DNA of 13,500 nt from Glandiceps talaboti (Eukaryota > Hemichordata > Enteropneusta > Spengelidae). A model generated the notes under the pieces. It saw only the letters and a list, made by a program, of their open reading frames with translations, was not told where the DNA came from and did no database searches. The position numbers and the translations under genes are program-made. Location of the stretch: contig NC_135557.1 of NCBI RefSeq assembly GCF_964340395.1, positions 10,474,460 through 10,487,959 on the forward strand, read 5' to 3'. Positions 8,514 through 13,500 of the stretch are shown here, piece after piece (within the stretch, counting starts at the first letter, position 1; each line of letters begins with the position of its first letter).

Positions 8514-8674
8514 GTTATTTGGTTCCCAACCAGATGGAGGGACACTCGAAAATTGTGTTGTGATATATTTGGACAGTTTACGAACCACCCAGCAGTGGCA
8601 CGATAAAGTGTGTTCGTACAATATCACTGACCAGTATTTATGTAAAAAGAAGGCTATATTGGCAGAAGGGTATA
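8514..8674 (+). CDS. C-type lectin domain exon 3 (sugar/calcium motif and C-terminus)
   Basis: A 161-nt exon that completes the lectin domain. The acceptor ends TTTCATAG at 8513; the donor is TATA|GTAAGT at 8675. It enters in phase 2, its first G completing a Thr codon, and leaves in phase 1. Visible are QPD (the tripeptide typical of galactose-type C-type lectins, versus EPN for mannose type), ENCVV, QQWHDKVC and YLCKKK. Together with the earlier exons the domain has the six cysteines of a long-form C-type lectin fold. In the usual WND calcium motif the Asn is replaced by His (WHD), so calcium-dependent sugar binding may be weak or altered. NIT is a possible N-glycosylation site. The alternative donor GGTATAG three bases earlier is much weaker. 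Confidence 0.92.
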
Positions 8675-8723
8675 GTAAGTGCAGTCTTTTCTGTATTGTT
8701 TGAAGTGGGCACACACTCATTTT

Positions 8724-8820
8724 AATGTATATTGTGATTCTGTTTTAAAATATTTTTCCCATGTATGGTTTTATTCTCTACTGTCGCACAAAGAGTTGCC
8801 CATGTTGGGATAATAAAGAT
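8724..8820 (+). mobile_element. Remnant of a non-LTR retroposon 3' end
   Basis: Just before the pentamer array the sequence reads GTTGCCCATGTTGGGATAATAAAG followed at once by TATTG repeats. CR1/L2-type elements of invertebrates commonly end in a GGGA(C/T)AATAAAG sequence plus a short tandem tail. The remnant carries no coding sequence and its left limit is not visible. It begins within about 50 bp of the lectin exon 3 donor. Confidence 0.45.
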
Positions 8821-8821
8821 G

Positions 8822-9019
8822 TATTGTATTGTATTGTATTGTATTGTATTGTATTGTATTGTATTGTATTGTATTGTATTGTATTGCATTGCATTGCATT
8901 GCATTGCACTGCACTGCACTGTACTGTACTGTATTGTATTGTATTGTATTGTATTGTATTGTATTGTATTGTATTGCATTGCATTGTATTGTATTGTATT
9001 GTATTGTGTTGTATTGTAT
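8822..9019 (+). repeat. TATTG pentanucleotide array with ordered variants
   Basis: About 40 units of five bases. Order: 13 TATTG, 4 CATTG, 3 CACTG, 2 TACTG, 8 TATTG, 2 CATTG, then TATTG with one TGTTG. The period is not a multiple of three and there are no stops, so all frames look open on both strands; none is a gene. Confidence 0.98.
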
Positions 9020-9463
9020 TTTTCCTTGGGTTAGAAATAGAGATAGAAAACAGACATAACTTTATTGTCCACAGTGTATATATAGAAAATCGCTTTCAGT
9101 CACTCAGGTCAAAGATTGACATACAATAATCAAAGAACATAAATAACAACAAGACAGGCTAAAATTACGGAGACAGTGCTGATCAACATCAAGTTAAAAT
9201 GGGAATTGGATAAGATAACAGCTATAAAGACCACATAAAAGTGAAGCTAAAGTTCCCTTGATTTTAAAATTGAAAAATGCGGAAAAAAGAACTTTTATAA
9301 AAATTCCTAGGTGCTTTTGGTAGGCGGAATCTGCGACCAGAGGGGAGTTTTCAAAACATGGATTAAGAGGATGTGTCTTTAAGTATCCCATGTGTTATCC
9401 TCTTGATGGAATTATGTTATAATTCTGACAATTGAATTTGCCGTGTTCCTGTGAGTTTAGATT
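9020..9463 (-). other. Intronic sequence, possible second retroposon tail on the minus strand
   Basis: Read on the minus strand, 9058-9075 gives GTGGACAATAAAGTTATG, resembling the 3' end of a retroposon with AATAAA at 9066-9061. If real, it points toward the pentamer array, tail-to-tail with the + strand remnant. A 65-codon minus-strand open frame at 9194-9391 has no recognised domain. No host exon is seen. Confidence 0.25.
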
Positions 9464-9560
9464 TGGGGTGGGGGTTGAGAGAGTTGGGACTGGGTGGGGT
9501 GGGGTTTTTGGTAGGGTTGATTGGGTTGGGGCGGGGTGGGTTTGAGGTGGAGTGGGGTGG
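9464..9560 (+). repeat. G-rich tract with G-quadruplex motifs
   Basis: About 97 bp with a dozen or more runs of three to five G on the sense strand and almost no C. A canonical motif (four G-runs with loops ACT, T, T) lies at 9486-9504 and a second at about 9514-9540. As it is on the transcript strand, the pre-mRNA could also fold. No coding function. Confidence 0.85.
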
Positions 9561-10190
9561 CGACATATTGAAAGAAGTATGCAGCATTCTATTTACTGAA
9601 TCATATTACTCACAGTAGTTTATACATTTAGCAAACAATTTTACTATGTGGTCCTTCTTGAAAACAAGATCATGAAAACAACTTAGACCAAGTCCTTGAT
9701 GTACCTCAGCAAGAAACAACAACCAAAAAAACAACAACCCTGAAAAGTGTGGATAAAATTGATTTTACGTACGAGTGATTTGTGAACAAACTTGGAAACC
9801 AAAATATTCATATGGCCATTTTATGAGAAACCCCACTCTATTCGGGCATAATATGTATACCACCGACGATGCGATGGCATAAGTATATTTGCAAACAAAA
9901 TACAGTGAGGACAGCCTTAGTATGCTATCAAAAATGCTAACAACGCCAGCAGACGATTTTTACTGCCAATAAAGTCACACATTGTTATTAGCCTTTTTAA
10001 GTGCTATTTAACTATAGTATTTTCATCCATTCTAGTAATAAGGAGTTAATGCTGCCCTGTAAAGTTATAGGATATTGACTATTTTCTCTTTTTTTCTGAG
10101 AAATAAATTATAATCTTGCCATTCACGTTCTTCTTTTCCAATATCTGAATGAAAATGATTTTGCAAGCGTGCTACGTACCTGAACAAGTT
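9561..10190 (+). other. Intronic sequence without recognised features
   Basis: AT-rich sequence with few CpGs. I found no exon with paired splice sites, no element ends and no RNA gene here. Confidence 0.6.
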
Positions 10191-10194
10191 AGGA

Positions 10195-10370
10195 ACTAAC
10201 CCAAAGGCTCTTGTCGATTGAACGGAAGTGGCGTCATTACTCCTGATATTTCAAAATGGCGTCTTTAGTTCAGTGTTCTGCACGTACATTGTCGGACATG
10301 GATAATTGGTGCATTGCTGAATCAATTTCCGAAGATTTGTGAGTATTTTACCGATGACGTAATGTGAAGT
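10195..10370 (+). promoter_or_regulatory. CpG-rich, promoter-like block
   Basis: CpG is locally dense (by eye about 17 in 10165-10455, against about 9 in the 520 bp before). The block has an ETS-type site CGGAAGTG (10223-10230), an adjoining GGCGTCATT, AAAATGGCGTC resembling a YY1 site over an ATG (10253-10263), and a CRE-like TGACGTAA (10355-10362). ETS, YY1 and CRE sites clustered around a first exon are typical of ubiquitous animal promoters. No expression evidence is available here. Confidence 0.4.
10256..10338 (+). CDS. Candidate first coding exon of an unrecognised transcript
   Basis: ATG in a good context (AAAATGG) opens a frame beginning MASLVQCSARTLSDMDNWC and reaching a consensus donor TTT|GTGAGT at 10339, leaving phase 2. 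If unspliced it stops at once (TTG TGA). I do not recognise the peptide. The next exon at 10393 can continue it: in that frame the 39 nt stay open, but the intron would be only 54 bp. It may instead be a chance frame, a broken gene start, or an alternative first exon of the CUB/lectin gene. Confidence 0.3.
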
Positions 10371-10392
10371 GTTCTCCTTTTTTATTTGACAG

Positions 10393-10431
10393 CGTACAAA
10401 GTTCCGGATACCAACGTGACAGTGCCGGATG
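10393..10431 (+). CDS. 39-nt microexon of the CUB/lectin gene
   Basis: It is flanked by a strong acceptor (CTCCTTTTTTATTTGACAG ending 10392) and a consensus donor (GATG|GTAAGTA at 10432). The length is 13 codons, phase 1 at both ends, matching the phase-1 exit of lectin exon 3. The joined reading is T-YKVPDTNVTVPDG, a Pro/Asp/Val linker with two VPD units and an NVT glycosylation sequon. It likely forms a short stalk after the lectin domain, and being symmetric it could be skipped without a frame change. The same bases are also open in the frame entered from 10256-10338. The preceding intron (8675-10392) is about 1.7 kb. Confidence 0.7.
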
Positions 10432-10592
10432 GTAAGTAAAAATCGTTGGCACTTTATACCTGGCTAGATGTGACATTACGGTTCACCATGATTGATTAGA
10501 ATAAAAAAATGGAAGAGACAAGATGAGCAAAAAAAGAATTGATATTGAATAAAATATGTTCCTATTTAATAATAATTGTTGAAAATATAGTT
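10432..10592 (+). other. Intron start after the microexon
   Basis: AT-rich sequence between the microexon donor and the LINE tail. The intron must continue beyond the LINE, because no further + strand exon of this gene is seen in the window. Confidence 0.6.
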
Positions 10593-10623
10593 AGATAAGA
10601 TAAGATAAAGTAAACATTTGTAT

Positions 10624-10662
10624 AGCGCCAAAATCCAAAAATAAAAATTGTTCAGAGGCGCT
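10624..10662 (-). repeat. 3' stem-loop candidate of the LINE
   Basis: AGCGCC (10624-10629) and GGCGCT (10657-10662) form a 6-bp inverted repeat with a 27-base AT-rich loop, about 30 bases from the element's 3' tail. In related LINEs a 3' stem-loop is recognised by the element's own reverse transcriptase; that role here is inferred. Confidence 0.5.
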
Positions 10663-10799
10663 TCACAAAATATAATTTAAAAAAAGAAACTTTCCATAAA
10701 ATACACAAAGTCTAAATAATGCAATGGAAAAGAAAATGTTCCACAAATGTTCCTTATGTCTAAAAATATCAAAAATAAGTTTAAGTTCAGATAATACGC

Positions 10800-13458
10800 T
10801 TAGAAATACGCTTCTCTAAAAAGGTAAGTCTTGATACTCCCTTTAAAAGATGACACTGTTTGACATTGTTTGATTTCCTGTGGTAATTTATTCCATAGTT
10901 CTGGTGCAGCAGTAACAAACGCACGTTTTCCATAAGTATGTTGAGCTGGGTTAATTGTGAGAAGAAATTTGTCCTTTGACCGAAGTTCGCGTACAGGCTC
11001 ATACCGATTGAGTAGATTTGATAGATATGGCGGTGCTAAGCCATGCAGTGCCTTGAACGTAATCAGAAGAAGCTTGAACTTAATTCGTTGCTGTATTGGA
11101 AGCCAGTGAAGTTTGAACAGTACGGGTGTTATGTGGTTTGTCTTCTTGGTCCTGGTGATTAATCGCGCACATGTATTTTGAACACACTGTAATTTCCGCA
11201 GATACTTGAGTGGTGTACCATGTAAAAGGGCATTGCAATAGTCAAGTCTGGATGTTACAAATGCATGAATTAACATCTTTACTGCATCTTCAGAGAGATA
11301 TGGTGTTATTTTACTGATGTTTCTTATGTGATAATATGCGGCCTTGCAGACTTGGTTGACTTGATTTTCCATGGACATTCGGCTGTCAAGAGTTGTTCCA
11401 AGGTTTCTAACTGCAGTGGATGACTGTATCTGGATTCCTCCAATTTTCATGGTTGGTTTATCAAGTTTACTGATGTTTTTACTTGAGCCAAAGAAAAGTA
11501 ACTCTGTTTTATCTGGATTTAGTTTCAGCAGGTTTTCATTCATCCATCTTTGGATACATAGTACACAGTGTTCCATATGCAATATGTTATTGTCCATGTC
11601 TTTTAACTTGAAACACAGATAGAGTGTGGAGTCATCTGCATAGAAATGAAAATCTATGTTGTTCTCTCTTAGTAAGTCACCAAGTGGAGATGTGTAAATT
11701 GTAAACAGAATCGGGCCAAGTACTGATCCCTGGGGAACACCATACTGGAGAGTGTGACATTTTGATGATGTATCATTTACTTGTTGTCTGTTGACGATTT
11801 CTGAGGTATGACTCGATCCATGATAGTGCAGTTCCTGTAATACCCATACGATTTTGTAGCCGAGAGATAAGGATAGAATGGTCCACAGTATCGAAAGCTG
11901 CAGAGAGATCAAGCAGTACCATCATAACGATTTTACCATTGTCAAGTGCTGAAAGAATGTCATTTTGTACCCGGAGAAGTGCTGTTTCTGTACTGTGGTG
12001 TGTCTTGTAAGCGGATTGCATGGTTTCATCTAATTTGTTAGAGTGTAAATGATCATTGATCCTCGTCGCAACGACTTTCTCAATTGTTTTCGACAGGAAT
12101 GAGAGGTTGGATACTGGTCTGTAGTTCTTCATTATTTCTGGATCAAGATTTTGTTTCTTTAGAAGTGGCTTGACTATGGCAGTTTTTAACTTGTCAGGTA
12201 CACATCCAGTAGAGAGTGATAAGTTGACAATGTTGACAAGGGATGGTAGTAGATCATCAAGCACTTGTTTGAGAATTGACGTTGGTATTGGATCGAGATT
12301 GCAACTTTTATTTGGTGATCTTGTGATTATTTTTCTCAGTTCATCTTCATTAGTGGGTTCAAAGATGACTAGCTTTGTAGATGCATCGTTTGTACTTTGG
12401 TTGGTTGTGTAATTACCACATGCTTGATTTTGTAGATTTACTCGTATTGTCTTAATTTTATCCACAAAGAAATTTGAGAAACGTTCAGCAATTTCTTCAG
12501 TTGATGTATGTGAAGGTAGTTGCATTTCCTTTGATTTATGGAGCAGCTTATTAACTACATTAAACAGGGCTTTCTGGTTGTTTCCATTTTCCTGAATGAT
12601 ATGGCGATAGTAGTTGATTTTAGCGCTGTGAATTAACTGGTTGACTGTAAGACACTGTGATTTATATATCTGGCGATGAATCGTTAGTTTTGTCCTCCTC
12701 CAGTTCCGCTCTGCCAGTCGCCTCTTACGTTTTGCATCTCTTATTTCATCATTATACCATTTTATGTTTGGTCTCATAATGACAGTTCGTTGACGTATAG
12801 GTGCATGGGTATCAAGGATATTACGTAGCGATTCATCATACTGGTCAATAAGTGACGTAAGGACGGAAGAAGGTCGAGTGATCAATGGTGAATTTTGTAT
12901 ATCTGTACAAACATCTTCAATATTGATGTCTGTTATTTTTCTCGATGATAATATCTTTCTCGTAGGCTTTGGTTTGGTGACAGGTATTTTAAATGATACG
13001 GCAAAATGATCTGATATTACTGGATCTGATATTTTAATGTCTTCAACAGTGTTCTCTGATGTTCTTGTGATGACTAAGTCCAGCATGTGTCCTCGTTGGT
13101 GAGTTGCTTGTTGTACATGTTGAGTAAGATTCACAGAATCCAGCATGTTTTTGAACTGGCATGTATCCCTGTTGTTTTCATCATCAAGGTGTAAGTTGAA
13201 ATCGCCTGTTATCAAAAGTTTACCAGGTGATACACATTTGGTTGACAGAAAATCAGTGAATTCTTCAAGAAATGAGGAGGTTGTTGATTTATTCTTAGTT
13301 GATGGTGGGGGACGATATACAACAATTAGCCGGCATTGATCAGAGGGAGATTTCAGTAGAGATTCCATATATTCAAAAGACTTGAAACTCTGTTGTTGTT
13401 GAACTTTGGTGACCTTGAGATTGTCTCTGTAGTTTATATCAACACGTGGGATTGATTG
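10800..13458 (-). pseudogene. LINE ORF2: endonuclease and reverse transcriptase, frameshifted
   Basis: The first frame runs from 13458 down to 11773. Counting from ATG at 13368, it has an apurinic-type endonuclease C-terminal part (VYRPPP at 18-23, GDFN at 55-58, SDH at 119-121), then reverse transcriptase with KNYRPVSNLSFLSKTIEKV at about 414-432 and LDLSAAFD at 486-493. It stops soon after SYLRNRQQ. The protein continues in another frame from about 11790 to the stop at 10800, with GVPQGSVLGP, catalytic YADD (11642-11631), NLLKLNPDKTELLFFGS, RNLGTTLDSRM and a conserved C-terminal region (HWLPIQQRIKFKLL, ELWNKLPQEIK). The frameshift coincides with an approximate 7-bp tandem duplication at 11780-11793. 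Upstream of 13458 all three minus-strand frames hit stops within the window. Family motifs are otherwise well kept, so the copy died recently. It cannot make full-length protein. Confidence 0.9.
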
Positions 13459-13500
13459 CTAGGTCACACTCACAGGTCACAGATCACTTCGAGAGTACGA

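Larger units (their letters stand above)
10593..13458 (-). mobile_element. CR1/L2-like non-LTR retrotransposon (LINE), 5'-incomplete
   Basis: The element runs right to left. Its 3' end, near 10593, is a short TTATC tandem tail (AGATA on the + strand). Before it is a 3' untranslated region whose GGCGCTATACAAATG sequence is typical of CR1/L2-like elements. The coding part holds endonuclease and reverse transcriptase in LINE order. The left (5') limit is unclear: the frame closes at a TAG at 13461-13459 and the N-terminal endonuclease motifs are not visible, so it is truncated or disrupted there, or continues beyond the window. It is antisense to the CUB/lectin gene. Confidence 0.85.

Noticed and set aside
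8722-9129. Overlapping open frames on both strands encoding Cys-Ile-Val-Leu-Tyr or Gln-Tyr-Asn-Thr-Ile repeats
   Set aside because: They are produced by the stop-free TATTG pentamer array in every frame; no independent coding signal.
12170-12412. Plus-strand open frames inside the LINE (also 11371-11622 and 13145-13339)
   Set aside because: They are antisense to well-conserved LINE domains and show no domain of their own.

Overview
The window is animal nuclear DNA. It holds spliced exons with consensus GT/AG sites, extracellular CUB and C-type lectin modules, a Ty3/gypsy element, non-LTR (CR1/L2-like) elements and dense microsatellites. That mix fits a marine invertebrate such as a lancelet or another invertebrate deuterostome, but no single feature fixes the species. 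There is no prokaryotic or organellar signal.

Layout. (1) Positions 1 to about 5.9 kb are the 3' part of a Ty3/gypsy LTR retrotransposon on the + strand. It contains an open pol frame (RT, RNase H, integrase, long acidic tail) that runs off the left edge, a 565-bp 3' untranslated region, a short polypurine tract, and a 3' LTR that starts at 4305. The LTR's right end is uncertain; the best guess is about 5894, just before a TATG microsatellite. (2) From 6097 to 10431 five + strand exons join in frame. One is a CUB exon (6097-6534), three encode a single long-form C-type lectin domain (7086-7304, 7544-7625, 8514-8674), and one is a 39-nt microexon (10393-10431). Splice phases are 1-1, 1-1, 1-2, 2-1 and 1-1. 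Each module is therefore bounded by phase-1 introns, the signature of shuffled extracellular domains. The gene's start and end lie outside the window. (3) Its introns carry a GA microsatellite, a near-perfect palindrome, a 200-bp TATTG-type pentamer array apparently seeded by a retroposon tail, a G-rich quadruplex-prone tract, and a CpG-rich promoter-like block with a candidate ATG exon at 10256-10338. (4) From about 10.59 kb to near the right edge lies a - strand CR1/L2-like LINE. It keeps part of its endonuclease and its reverse transcriptase but is broken by a frameshift near 11.78 kb.

How the parts relate. The only host gene supported is a secreted or cell-surface CUB/C-type lectin protein, likely a carbohydrate- or ligand-binding adhesion or immune-type molecule. 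The other large features are mobile elements in or next to its introns: the gypsy element in sense, the LINE in antisense. I found no convincing new molecular system. The observations most worth a second look are the microexon and its overlap with a possible second promoter/first exon, the altered calcium/sugar motif of the lectin, the ordered pentamer array, and the unusual 3' end of the gypsy element.
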